The translations under genes were made by a program, and so were the position numbers. The notes beneath the pieces were generated by a model. That model was given only the letters and a program-made list of their open reading frames with translations, did not search any database and was not told the DNA's origin. 64,000 bases of DNA from NCBI GenBank assembly GCA_040218045.1, contig JAVJQA010000044.1, forward strand, positions 62,001-126,000, given 5' to 3'. Source of the stretch: Marinoscillum sp040218045. GTDB lineage: Bacteria; Bacteroidota; Bacteroidia; Cytophagales; Cyclobacteriaceae. Below, piece after piece: positions 26,721-35,601 of this stretch (positions are counted from its first letter, which is position 1; each line of letters opens with the position of its first letter).

Positions 26721-27209
26721 TTAATGGTTTGATGACTTCCTGAAATCTGCCGGTGACATTCCTGTTACCTTTTTGAATGACTGATAAAAAGACACCTTAT
26801 TGGAAAATCCTACCATTTCGGCAAATGCTTCATTTGTGAAATGACTGTAACTAGAATTGGTCAGGTAACTTTTGGCTTCCTGTACCCTAAGCTTGTTGAT
26901 ATAAGATTTGAAGTTCTGACAGGCAATTGTATTAATGGCTTCAGATACCTGCTTGTCTGTAAGATGGAGTCCTTTTGCAACTGTTTCAAGTTTGATAAGC
27001 GGATCAGTGAAACGCTTCTCTTCCTTTACCCATTTGTCGATCAGGTGAAAATGCTTCTCACGTTCTTCAAGATTAGGAACAATGCTTAAAGATTGATTGC
27101 GCTCAATCTTCCTCTGGCGTGATGTAACCAATAACCATAGGCACAACATGATCACAAGGACCCCACATAAAATAGCAAATACAAGCATATCAACAAAGTA
27201 AGGCACCAA
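26721..27209 (-). CDS. Membrane-anchored AraC-type HTH protein
   Basis: Protein of 162 residues: one N-terminal membrane helix (about 5-28), a basic stretch (TSRQRKIER), then an AraC-type DNA-binding domain from about 60 ending FYQSFKKVTGMSPADFRKSSNH. Membrane-tethered AraC proteins of this kind are common in Bacteroidota, usually with a longer membrane or TPR sensor part; this one is short. It is divergent from the SusC gene 272 bp away and may regulate it (inference). Confidence 0.85.
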   Translation of the reverse strand: MVPYFVDMLVFAILCGVLVIMLCLWLLVTSRQRKIERNQSLSIVPNLEEREKHFHLIDKWVKEEKRFTDPLIKLETVAKGLHLTDKQVSEAINTIACQNFKSYINKLRVQEAKSYLTNSSYSHFTNEAFAEMVGFSNKVSFYQSFKKVTGMSPADFRKSSNH

Positions 27210-27321
27210 TGCACACTTAAGCTGTGTGCATTTTTACAATTGGAAGGTTACAAACTCTTTTTTACAATTACTTGGACGCGCAAAACCCTTATTTAGTTAC
27301 CCTCTTTATATTATACTGTTT

Positions 27322-27350
27322 GCAAAACCGAGCCTCTGGCCGGTTTTTGC
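27322..27350. terminator. Strong hairpin in the susC upstream region
   Basis: GCAAAACCGAGCC-TCT-GGCCGGTTTTTGC folds into a long GC-rich stem with one or two bulged bases, 131 bp before the susC start and 113 bp from the divergent AraC-type gene. The T-runs lie within the stem. It could be a leader hairpin acting on susC expression or an insulating terminator. Confidence 0.5.
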
Positions 27351-27481
27351 ATTTTATGCCAAAACCTACCCAAAAGGTCATTTACCCTTACCGGATTAGT
27401 GCTTCTTTTTTACAATTAATCCCTTTTTCTATTCACTAAGCTTACTCTGAAAAATTATTGTTTTACCAAATCAAATAGTTT

Positions 27482-30400
27482 ATGAGTAAAATTCTACTAT
27501 TCGTATGTGCGTTACTTATCAATTTAGCCGCACATGCTCAAAGTCGCTCAATCAGTGGTACAGTGTACGACGAAAGCGGAGAAACACTTCCGGGTGTGAA
27601 TGTAGTCATCAAGGGGACTACCCTGGGTACGATTACAGACCTAGATGGTAATTTTAGGTTGACTGCCTCAAATGAGGATGTTCTTGTATTCTCATTCGTG
27701 GGTTATGACGCAAGAGAAATAACCGTAGGCTCTCAATCAGTAATTGACCTGACCATGACTGCCGGTACAGAATTACAGGAGGTTGTGGTTACTGCTGTAG
27801 GAATTGAGCGGGACAAAAGAGCACTTGGTTATTCTACAACCAATTTGCAAGCCGATGCTGTTCAGCAAAAAGCTGAAGGGGATATCATTAGGTCGTTGAC
27901 GGCTAAAATACCTGGAGTAAATATTCAGGGTTCCAATGGCGCGCCAGGATCATCTACCAATATTAATATACGCGGTGTTTCTTCATTGTTGGGAGACAAT
28001 CAACCATTATTTGTGGTTGATGGAGTGCCTTTTGATAACTCTAGTCCAAGAACTCAAAATACCCTGGTTTCCGGTGCTCCTTATTCGAGCAGGGCTTTGG
28101 ACATTGATCATAATGATGTGGCATCTATCTCTGTGCTCAAAGGAGCAGCGGCATCTGCCTTGTATGGATCGCGGGCATCCAATGGTGTGATTTTAATTAC
28201 AACCAAGTCAGGCAAAGGTATTAGCAAAAAAGGCATGGAGGTTACTTATCAGACTTCATATACCATTGAAAAAGTAGCCGGAATCCCAGATCTTCAGGAC
28301 AGGTTTAGCCAGGGTGGGACCACTGGCGGAGGATCAGGTGTATTTAGCAATGCCTTCTTTGGTAGCTGGGGGGCAAGTGTAGATGATATTGCCAATGATC
28401 CATCTTTTCCAACCAATACTATCACTGACTGGCAGGGGCAATCTGTGCCATTACAAATTTACCCGGACAACGTTGCTGACTTTTTCAATACAGGAACCAA
28501 CTTTGAAAACTCTGTTTCGATTAGATCTGGAAATGAAAGTTCGAATTTTGCCTTGACTGCAAGCCACCTCACCACGGACGGTTTTATTCCAAACTCTTCT
28601 CTGGATCGTACCAACATCAAGATTGGTGCGAATACCCGGTTGAACAATGGGCTTTATGTCGGTGGGTCTCTATCTTATATTGCCACTAATCAGCAAGGTC
28701 CACCTACCGGTGGTGGTGGGGTAGTTAGTTCAGGATTCTCCACCCAGTTATGGTTTATACCCCGTTCCTATGATCCTTTTGAATATCCGTACAAGGATGA
28801 AAACAATCAGGACCAACACTATAGAAGTGGTGAAGATCATCCATTGTTTTCAGCATATGAGAACCCATTCACTTCCAGGGTAAATAGAATATTTACTACT
28901 ACAAACCTTGGGTATGATATCACAGATTGGTTAAATGTAAGCTTGCGATTAGGATATGATTCTTACTCACAAAACAACAAGCAGGTTTTTGCAGCTTCTT
29001 CCCAGTTTGCACCGTCTGGTAATATTACGGTTGATGATATTTTCTTTAAGTCAGTAAATAGTGATTTAGTGGTTACCGCAAGCAAGGATTTGTCCTCTGA
29101 GTTGGCCATTAAAGCCACAGTAGGACATAACATTAATCAAAGAGAACAAGATCGTCAAAGTTTTAGTGGTACTGGAATCACCGTATTTGGGATAGATGAT
29201 CTTGATAATACTCAAAATGTGATTCCTAATGGAGGGACTTATTTTAAGAGAAGATTGGTAGGAGTGTACGCCGATGTGTCACTTTCCTATCGGGATTTCT
29301 TGTTTCTTGGTCTTACGGGAAGGAATGACTGGTCGTCTACTTTGCCTTTGAACAATAATAGTTTCTTCTATCCGGCGGCTACCATTGGTTTTGTTTTCAG
29401 CGATGCGTTAAATATCGACAATGGGCCCTTCAATTTCGGAAAACTTAGATTGGCTTATGGAAAGGTTGGAAATGACGCTCCGGTATATAGCACTCAGGAT
29501 CGGTTGTATGTAAATGGTAGTTATGGCACCGCTTTGGGTGGTATGACTTTTCCATTTAATAATCGGGCTGGTTTAACACTTTCCAATGCTCTAGGTAATA
29601 ACCTGCTCACTCCAGAGTTCACCTCAGAGTTTGAAATAGGAACTGAGCTTAAGTTCTTTCAAAACAGGGTAAACCTTGATGTGACTTATTTTGACCGTAG
29701 TACTACGGATCAGATATTTTCAGTATCGAGGGCACCATCCTACGGGTTTACTACTGAAACGCTCAATGCAGGAGAGGTGACCAATAAAGGATGGGAAGTA
29801 GGTGTCAATTTAACACCTATTGATAACCCAACAGGATTTAGTTGGAATATCTATGGCACTTTTACCAGGATCAAAAATGAAGTAGTATCTCTCACGGAAG
29901 GGTTGACAAGAATAAGCACAGCTTCTAATTTCTTTACACTTGGAACCTTCGCCGTACCAGGTGAGCCATACGGTGTGATACAGGGATCTGCGGCTGCCAG
30001 GGATTCTCTTGGCAATATACTGATCAATCCAACTACTGGTTATTGGATTACGGATCCCGACAACACCAGGATTATTGGTGATCCTAATCCCGACTTCATT
30101 ATGGGAGTGTCAAATACCTTCAGCTTTAAAGGTCTTTCTCTGGACTTTCTTATAGACTGGAAGCAGGGTGGTGACCTGTATGCTGGAACCTTAAGTGCAA
30201 TGCGGGGAAGAGGCGTGCTTGAAGAAACTGCAACAGGCGATGTTCGCCAGCAGGCATTCGTATTGCCAGGAGTATACGGAGACGTGAACAATCCCGGAAT
30301 GGCGCTAACAGATGAATCTGGCAATGTGATTCCAAACGAATTCCAGATTGATGCAAATGACTACTTCTGGAGAACCAGTAATAATGCACCGGCAGAATTT

Positions 30401-30661
30401 AACGTCTACGATGCTACTGTAGTAAGGTTGAGAGAAGTGGGATTGAGTTATAGAATACCCACTCAATGGTTGGAAGATATATTCATTGGTTCTGCTAGCA
30501 TATCTGTTGTTGGTAGAAACTTATGGTTTTATGCTCCAAATATGCCTGATGGGTATGATCCAGAGACAAACGGCAGAGGTTCTGGGAATGGCCAGGGAAT
30601 GGAGTTCGCGTATGTTCCGAATGCCAAGCGGTATGGAGCAACATTGAAAGTGACATTTTAA
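27482..30661 (+). CDS. SusC/RagA-family TonB-dependent outer-membrane transporter
   Basis: Outer-membrane importer of 1059 residues. A signal peptide ends AHAQ (about 20); a carboxypeptidase-regulatory-like domain (about 24-105, GTVYDESGETLPGVNVVIKG) leads to a TonB plug (LQEVVVTAVG, then NINIRG and PLFVVDGVP) and a long beta-barrel ending KRYGATLKVTF. It is the first gene of a three-gene operon with a SusD-like lipoprotein 2 bp later. No glycan-degrading enzymes are adjacent, so the substrate is not evident. Confidence 0.96.
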   Translation: MSKILLFVCALLINLAAHAQSRSISGTVYDESGETLPGVNVVIKGTTLGTITDLDGNFRLTASNEDVLVFSFVGYDAREITVGSQSVIDLTMTAGTELQEVVVTAVGIERDKRALGYSTTNLQADAVQQKAEGDIIRSLTAKIPGVNIQGSNGAPGSSTNINIRGVSSLLGDNQPLFVVDGVPFDNSSPRTQNTLVSGAPYSSRALDIDHNDVASISVLKGAAASALYGSRASNGVILITTKSGKGISKKGMEVTYQTSYTIEKVAGIPDLQDRFSQGGTTGGGSGVFSNAFFGSWGASVDDIANDPSFPTNTITDWQGQSVPLQIYPDNVADFFNTGTNFENSVSIRSGNESSNFALTASHLTTDGFIPNSSLDRTNIKIGANTRLNNGLYVGGSLSYIATNQQGPPTGGGGVVSSGFSTQLWFIPRSYDPFEYPYKDENNQDQHYRSGEDHPLFSAYENPFTSRVNRIFTTTNLGYDITDWLNVSLRLGYDSYSQNNKQVFAASSQFAPSGNITVDDIFFKSVNSDLVVTASKDLSSELAIKATVGHNINQREQDRQSFSGTGITVFGIDDLDNTQNVIPNGGTYFKRRLVGVYADVSLSYRDFLFLGLTGRNDWSSTLPLNNNSFFYPAATIGFVFSDALNIDNGPFNFGKLRLAYGKVGNDAPVYSTQDRLYVNGSYGTALGGMTFPFNNRAGLTLSNALGNNLLTPEFTSEFEIGTELKFFQNRVNLDVTYFDRSTTDQIFSVSRAPSYGFTTETLNAGEVTNKGWEVGVNLTPIDNPTGFSWNIYGTFTRIKNEVVSLTEGLTRISTASNFFTLGTFAVPGEPYGVIQGSAAARDSLGNILINPTTGYWITDPDNTRIIGDPNPDFIMGVSNTFSFKGLSLDFLIDWKQGGDLYAGTLSAMRGRGVLEETATGDVRQQAFVLPGVYGDVNNPGMALTDESGNVIPNEFQIDANDYFWRTSNNAPAEFNVYDATVVRLREVGLSYRIPTQWLEDIFIGSASISVVGRNLWFYAPNMPDGYDPETNGRGSGNGQGMEFAYVPNAKRYGATLKVTF

Positions 30662-30663
30662 AT

Positions 30664-32163
30664 ATGAGAGCAATGAAATTAACACAAAATAGAAAGTATA
30701 GAACAGGGGTTCTGGTATTGGCTTTAACCATATTTGGAACTTCATGTGAGTCATTTCTTGATATAAATGATGATCCCAACTTCGCGGCAGATGCAACGAA
30801 TGTGCAAATAATGCCGGCAGCACAGGGAGCTTATGCTGTTGCTTTATCAAGCATGATTGAACGAGCTTCTGCTACCATGGTACAACATTACATCAATGGT
30901 CGCTTCGATAATTGGGGGTTCAACGGATCATCATATGATATTCAATGGTCCGATCTCTATGCTGGTGCTTTAACAGACCTTGAGGTGATTATCATCCAGG
31001 CAGAAGCAGATGGAGATTTACATTATGCAGGAGCGGCCAAGCTGCAGAAGGCATATATATATAGCGTTTTGGTTGATCTGTTTGGTGATGTGCCGTTTTC
31101 TGAAGCAAACGGGACTGTGATCAATCCTAAGACTGATCTGGGAGAGGAAATTTATCCTGCACTGATCAGCTTGATAGATGATGGAATCGCCGATTTACAA
31201 GGAGAGTCCAATGTCCCATTGAGCTCCGGAGACTTGATTTATGGTGGAAATACCGAGGCATGGATCAGAATGGCCAATACCTTGAAACTCAAGATGCACA
31301 ACCAAACCAGGTTGGTTGATGCCGGTGCTTCCGCCTCTGCGATAAACGCATTATTGACAGAAGGCAACTTGATTGGTTCTACAAACCAGAATTTCACATT
31401 CAGGTTTACCAGTTCCAACGCTCCTGAGGGGAGACATCCCAACTTTCAGGCGGATTGGGCTGCTGGTAGTTTGGAGAACAACTTGGCATCATTCATTATT
31501 TCTAGGATGAATGCATCAAGTGACCCACGTATACCTTATTACTTCTATCGGCAGAATGCCAGCTCCGCATTACTAGGTGTAAACGGAGGAGAAGGTAGTA
31601 GTGCAGGAGATGACAATGTCAGGGCTATTCCAGGGATTTATCCAACAGGAGGAGCTTATGATGATGCAAGTTTTCAGGTTCACAATGAGACATTAGGCTT
31701 GCAGGGCGCTGGTATTTTTCCATTGATCACTTATACTAACAGGTTGTTCATTGAAGCTGAAGCTGCCTTGATTTTAGGCACTCAGGGGGACCCCAGAGTT
31801 CTTTTATCATCCGCGGTAAGTTCTTCATTGAGTGAAGTGGCAGGGTTTGCAGGTGTAGCAATGGATGCAACTGACGTGTCAGATTACCTCGCTAACGTGC
31901 TGGCTGATTATGATGGAGCTGCTACCGATGAGGAGCGTCTGGAAGTTATCATTAATGAAAAGTACATAGCCATGTATGGAAATGGAATCGAATCATATAA
32001 TGATCTGCGCAGGACGGGATATCCAACTGGTTTGAATTTACCAGTAGTTCAAAATGGCCCATTCCCAAATATTTTCCCGATACCTCCAGCTGAGGTTACC
32101 GCAAATGAAAATATTGATCCACTAACAGATCTGACTTCTAAAGTTTTTTGGGACCTTAACTAA
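30664..32163 (+). CDS. SusD/RagB-family nutrient-binding lipoprotein
   Basis: Surface lipoprotein of 499 residues that caps the SusC barrel and binds substrate. The signal peptide ends at a lipobox LTIFGTSC and is followed by ESFLDINDDPNFA, a classic SusD N-terminus; the C-terminal YNDLRRTGYP element is also typical. The sequence type looks like the SusD-like_2 branch. The start could be Met codon 4 (30673). It lies 2 bp after susC. Confidence 0.93.
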   Translation: MRAMKLTQNRKYRTGVLVLALTIFGTSCESFLDINDDPNFAADATNVQIMPAAQGAYAVALSSMIERASATMVQHYINGRFDNWGFNGSSYDIQWSDLYAGALTDLEVIIIQAEADGDLHYAGAAKLQKAYIYSVLVDLFGDVPFSEANGTVINPKTDLGEEIYPALISLIDDGIADLQGESNVPLSSGDLIYGGNTEAWIRMANTLKLKMHNQTRLVDAGASASAINALLTEGNLIGSTNQNFTFRFTSSNAPEGRHPNFQADWAAGSLENNLASFIISRMNASSDPRIPYYFYRQNASSALLGVNGGEGSSAGDDNVRAIPGIYPTGGAYDDASFQVHNETLGLQGAGIFPLITYTNRLFIEAEAALILGTQGDPRVLLSSAVSSSLSEVAGFAGVAMDATDVSDYLANVLADYDGAATDEERLEVIINEKYIAMYGNGIESYNDLRRTGYPTGLNLPVVQNGPFPNIFPIPPAEVTANENIDPLTDLTSKVFWDLN

Positions 32164-32171
32164 TTCTGACA

Positions 32172-32795
32172 ATGAAACGATTAATATATTTATTCACATT
32201 TATTTTATTGATCTCATCGTGTGATGAGGAAAATTTGTTTGACACAGTTGAGGCTCCGGCTCCAATTGTCACATCTACAGAGTGGGAGGCTTCTGCACTG
32301 GATGGTTCAGGAGAAGCAATATATACAACTGGTTTTGCTGAGGGAGGGCGACTGTTTAGACTCCCGGCTCCAAATAATGATTCAACTGGTACTGCTTATA
32401 GGGATATTAATGTTCAAACATTATTGAGCTCGGGAGACAGCAGGTTGATAGACAGTGTCACTGTTGAGTTTATTTGGATTCCTTCATTTCCATCTAATGG
32501 ACCACAGTCCTGGGTAGTCTATGACGCGTTTAAGTTGGCCGATAGCGAGGTGGCCACTACTTACCAATTTGATTATAATTACAATTTGGATACGTGGATG
32601 GATAACTACGCTTGTTATGCCTATGGTGTCTGTGGATTTGATCTTGACTGGGTCTCAGTTGGGCCTTTCTTTGGTATCAATATTACCAGAGAGGATAATT
32701 CAATGAGGTTAAGGGTTCATTTTAATGATGGATCAGAAGCAGTTATTGCTAAAGTGCAATTCGGTCTTCCAAAGACAGAAGCAGGGCTGTTATAG
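32172..32795 (+). CDS. Unknown lipoprotein of the SusC/SusD operon
   Basis: Protein of 207 residues with a lipoprotein signal (MKRLIYLFTFILLISSC) and a probably beta-rich body with no recognised domain. It starts 8 bp after the SusD-like gene and is followed at once by a terminator, so it is the third gene of the operon. Such proteins are often extra surface substrate-binding components (inference). Confidence 0.75.
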   Translation: MKRLIYLFTFILLISSCDEENLFDTVEAPAPIVTSTEWEASALDGSGEAIYTTGFAEGGRLFRLPAPNNDSTGTAYRDINVQTLLSSGDSRLIDSVTVEFIWIPSFPSNGPQSWVVYDAFKLADSEVATTYQFDYNYNLDTWMDNYACYAYGVCGFDLDWVSVGPFFGINITREDNSMRLRVHFNDGSEAVIAKVQFGLPKTEAGLL

Positions 32796-32799
32796 AAAT

Positions 32800-32843
32800 A
32801 AATCCATGAGGGTGACAAATGTTATTCGCATCCTCATGGATTT
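32800..32843 (+). terminator. Terminator hairpin of the SusC/SusD operon
   Basis: AAATCCATGAGG (32800-32811) and CCTCATGGATTT (32832-32843) are perfect 12-bp arms, extendable by three more pairs inward. It begins 4 bp after the lipoprotein stop. The following bases are T-rich only at the arm end. Confidence 0.7.
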
Positions 32844-33099
32844 GCATAACGCAAATAAGAAATGAAAATGGATTCTGAAATGAGTTTTGAAGCACTTAAA
32901 GAACGCTTTGTTCGTTATTCAGGTAGCTTTTATCGAAAGCTTACGCAACCTTGATCAGAGGAGATTTTTTATTTACAATTTTCTAACTACTTTCATTCAC
33001 TAAATTGTTCCTCCCAGTGCTTTACAGGTAGGAATCAAGAAATTTAAGATACTGTATTTTACCATGTAAATGGTATTGTACGGGTATGTTTCAAACAAG
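32844..33099. other. Intergenic stretch, no convincing gene
   Basis: Part of a 333-bp gap between two hairpins. It contains a possible 30-codon frame at 32862-32954 (MKMDSEMSFEALKERF and on) with no support beyond being open, and a small palindrome TACCAT-GTAA-ATGGTA near 33059. Nothing else is recognised. Confidence 0.5.
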
Positions 33100-33126
33100 A
33101 AGAAGGTGTCAGACGGACACCTTCTT
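33100..33126 (-). terminator. Terminator of the methyltransferase gene
   Basis: An 11-bp stem (AAGAAGGTGTC / GACACCTTCTT) with a 5-base loop, 2 bp beyond the minus-strand stop. The minus strand continues T-rich (TTCTTCTTGTTTG), consistent with intrinsic termination. Confidence 0.75.
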
Positions 33127-33128
33127 TG

Positions 33129-33815
33129 CTATATGGAAATCAGTGCGAGGTATTGATCATTTTCATCTTCTGTGAGAAGCTCAAAAGACATTCCTAGTTG
33201 AATGACATCTTCTTCCAGGCTGCACTTGTCCAAATAGACCCAATCGAACCAATCTCCCTTTTCTCCATTGTATTCATATTGATATCGGATGTTGCCTGGA
33301 TAATCTGATGGTTTGGTAATAGTTCCATCTTCATATAAATAGGAGATATCAGAGGAATCGACTAGAATTTGTCCGTCAGGGTTAAGCATGGTTTTGCATT
33401 TCTGAAGAAATGACGGTACATGTTCTCGCTTTCCTGCTAAGCCGAGTCCATTCATCAACAGTAAGATTGTGTCATATTTGGTGGTATGATTTCTATAGTC
33501 CTGGTCAATCACATTTTTAACACCAGATTGCTTCATGACCTCAATACATCCTGGAGAATTGTCCAGTGCATTAACATCAAATCCACGACTTTGCAAAACC
33601 AGTGAGTGTGCTCCAGCTCCCGCACCCAGGTCTAGTGTTTTACCCCGGCATTCAATGAGTGCCAGGTGTTCGATGACTGACATGTCTTCTTCATCACGAA
33701 AGAAAACTTCCACCGGCATTTCCTCCACTTCATGGTAGGAAGTATGAAGGAGCAATGGTCCTCTGGATTTTTCCTGGTAATAGTCGCGAATGGCGCGTCC
33801 GTGAAGGTCTTTCAT
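33129..33815 (-). CDS. Class I SAM-dependent methyltransferase
   Basis: Protein of about 228 residues with the SAM-binding motif TLDLGAGAGAHSL, an acidic residue after the next strand (NALDNSPGC) and DTILLLMNGLGL. The ATG at 33815 (MKDLHGRAIRDYYQ) is preferred to the longer frame from 33857, whose extra 14 codons would be read from the tRNA terminator hairpin. The acceptor is unknown. It lies directly downstream of the initiator tRNA. Confidence 0.85.
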   Translation of the reverse strand: MKDLHGRAIRDYYQEKSRGPLLLHTSYHEVEEMPVEVFFRDEEDMSVIEHLALIECRGKTLDLGAGAGAHSLVLQSRGFDVNALDNSPGCIEVMKQSGVKNVIDQDYRNHTTKYDTILLLMNGLGLAGKREHVPSFLQKCKTMLNPDGQILVDSSDISYLYEDGTITKPSDYPGNIRYQYEYNGEKGDWFDWVYLDKCSLEEDVIQLGMSFELLTEDENDQYLALISI

Positions 33816-33849
33816 CGAAACAGAATGAGTAGGGTGGGTATAAAAAACA

Positions 33850-33873
33850 AAAGGCACTGAAATCAGTGCCTTT
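33850..33873 (-). terminator. Intrinsic terminator of tRNA-fMet
   Basis: Minus strand: an 11-bp perfect stem around AA/TT (GGCACTGA...TCAGTGCC) followed by TTTTGTTTTTT, a textbook intrinsic terminator 7 bp after the tRNA 3' end. Confidence 0.85.
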
Positions 33874-33879
33874 ATCTAG

Positions 33880-33952
<73 letters not shown>

Positions 33953-34156
33953 ATATAAAATATAACACAACTATTCAAGGTTTTATCCTGCCGTTTCATA
34001 ACTTCAGCAAGCTTTTCTGAACGTTTTCAGACTCCTTTGCTCCGTTGTGGACTGCAAAAGTAGCATAGCTTTTTACATTACCAAAGTGTTATTGATAAAT
34101 CTTTGAAATATTTGTGAATGATAACATTGGATAGGCTGTTTACGTTTATATGATTG

Positions 34157-34291
34157 ATGAAAATCCAGCTTACACCAGATCATTTGAAACTAATATCCGC
34201 AGCTGCAGATAGAGTTGGCCTTACAGTGAATGAGTACATTTCTAAAGTAATCATCGATCATCTGGAAAGAAGAATGGATAAGAAATCTTAA
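34157..34291 (+). CDS. 44-residue ribbon-helix-helix-like protein
   Basis: Short frame MKIQLTPDHLKLISAAADRV, then GLTVNEYISKVIIDHLERRMDKKS. The pattern of a short strand, a helix, a Gly-Leu-Thr turn and a second helix is that of MetJ/Arc-type RHH DNA-binding proteins or small antitoxins. No toxin gene is adjacent; the next gene is convergent and overlaps it by 4 bp (tolC-like). Confidence 0.65.
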   Translation: MKIQLTPDHLKLISAAADRVGLTVNEYISKVIIDHLERRMDKKS

Positions 34292-35601
34292 TCTTTCAGT
34301 ATTTCCCCTGTCAAACGCATCAATTCAATTTCAGCAATTTTAGCCGTATTAATGGCCTCCAGTTGCCTGATTTTCGCATCCACTGCATTGTTCTGAGCTT
34401 CTCTAATTTCCAATGGGTTTGATTTCCCAACACGGTAGCGCTCAAGAGCAATTTCAATATTCTCCTGGGCAACTTCAAGATTCTTTGTTTCTAAGTCAGC
34501 CAGTGTGACAGCATTTTGATAGGTCATGAATGCTGATCTTACTGAGGTAATCAACTGCGCTTTGGCACGATCATACATGGTCATGGCTTGTTCAGATTGA
34601 ATCTTAGCATTCTGAATATTTCTATGTTGATTCATACCATCAAATAGTGTCATGGAAGCCGTAACACCGTAGTTAAATCCTGTTGCCTGATTGCTTCTCA
34701 GTACGCCAACCTCACTTTCTTGTTTTGAATAATTATAGCCAAGATTGAAATCCAGTGAGGGCAATCTCTCCCTTTCTAGTTCTTTGGTTGTCAATATAGA
34801 GACCTCTTTTTGTTCTAATAAAAACTGTAAGTCAGGGTTCTGAATCAAGGCAATATCTTCAGCTTCACCTCTCGATTTAACAAATTCAAGTTCATAACTA
34901 TATTTCAGTGAGATTGAATCTGAAATAGGAGTGATACCCAGAAGCTGTTGCAATTCATATTTGCGCAAGGCAATAACTTCCTGTTGTCTTACATAGGCAG
35001 ATTGATCTGTATTGAAATCCACTTGAGCTTGCAAGAATTCTAATTTACTGGCTTTTCCCACTTCATATTTATTTTTGCTTATCACAACACGTTCCTCCGA
35101 AAGTTCAAGAGTACTTTGAAGTAATGAGAGTCGCTCTTGTTCCAGAGCAGCATTGTAAAATGCTTTCAATACATCCGAAATTACATTTTGGATTTGGGCC
35201 TTGAATGCTGATTGATTTGCTCTTGCGAATTGATCTAGTTTTTCTTTAGTAGCAAACATTTTCAACCCATCAAATACTGTCCACTCAAGGTTTATTCCCG
35301 CATTGTAATTGGTGTTTTTTGCTCCACTTTGAGACTGTTGTACGGGACCTTCTCCAAAGTCCAATGTTTGGTCAGTGTTTCTTATGGATTGTGATGCCCC
35401 AGCACCAATGTCAACAGTTGGGAAGAAGCCGGCATTACCATAGGTGTTATTATTTTTGGAAATATCCAGGTTGAATTTTTCTAACCGGATGTCAAAATTC
35501 TTCTCCAGAGCAATGGAAACCGCTTCTTCTGCTGATAGGGTAGAGTCAGGTTCCTGAAAGGCACCTGTAACTGTAAAAAGCAACAATAAAGTCTTAATCA
35601 T
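34288..35601 (-). CDS. TolC-family outer-membrane efflux protein
   Basis: Outer-membrane channel of 437 residues with a signal peptide and the two repeated coiled-coil/beta units of TolC (AVSIALEKNFDIRLEKFNL early, LYRYRVGKSNPLEI-like repeat late: ALERYRVGKSNPLEIREAQN). It is the last gene of a membrane-fusion/RND/TolC operon, with a 4-bp ATGA overlap with the RND gene. It would carry substrates across the outer membrane. Confidence 0.93.
   Translation of the reverse strand: MIKTLLLLFTVTGAFQEPDSTLSAEEAVSIALEKNFDIRLEKFNLDISKNNNTYGNAGFFPTVDIGAGASQSIRNTDQTLDFGEGPVQQSQSGAKNTNYNAGINLEWTVFDGLKMFATKEKLDQFARANQSAFKAQIQNVISDVLKAFYNAALEQERLSLLQSTLELSEERVVISKNKYEVGKASKLEFLQAQVDFNTDQSAYVRQQEVIALRKYELQQLLGITPISDSISLKYSYELEFVKSRGEAEDIALIQNPDLQFLLEQKEVSILTTKELERERLPSLDFNLGYNYSKQESEVGVLRSNQATGFNYGVTASMTLFDGMNQHRNIQNAKIQSEQAMTMYDRAKAQLITSVRSAFMTYQNAVTLADLETKNLEVAQENIEIALERYRVGKSNPLEIREAQNNAVDAKIRQLEAINTAKIAEIELMRLTGEILKD

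Noticed and set aside
32862..32954. 30-codon frame between the SusC/SusD operon and the methyltransferase
   Set aside because: No recognised similarity, promoter or terminator of its own; an open frame this short is common by chance.
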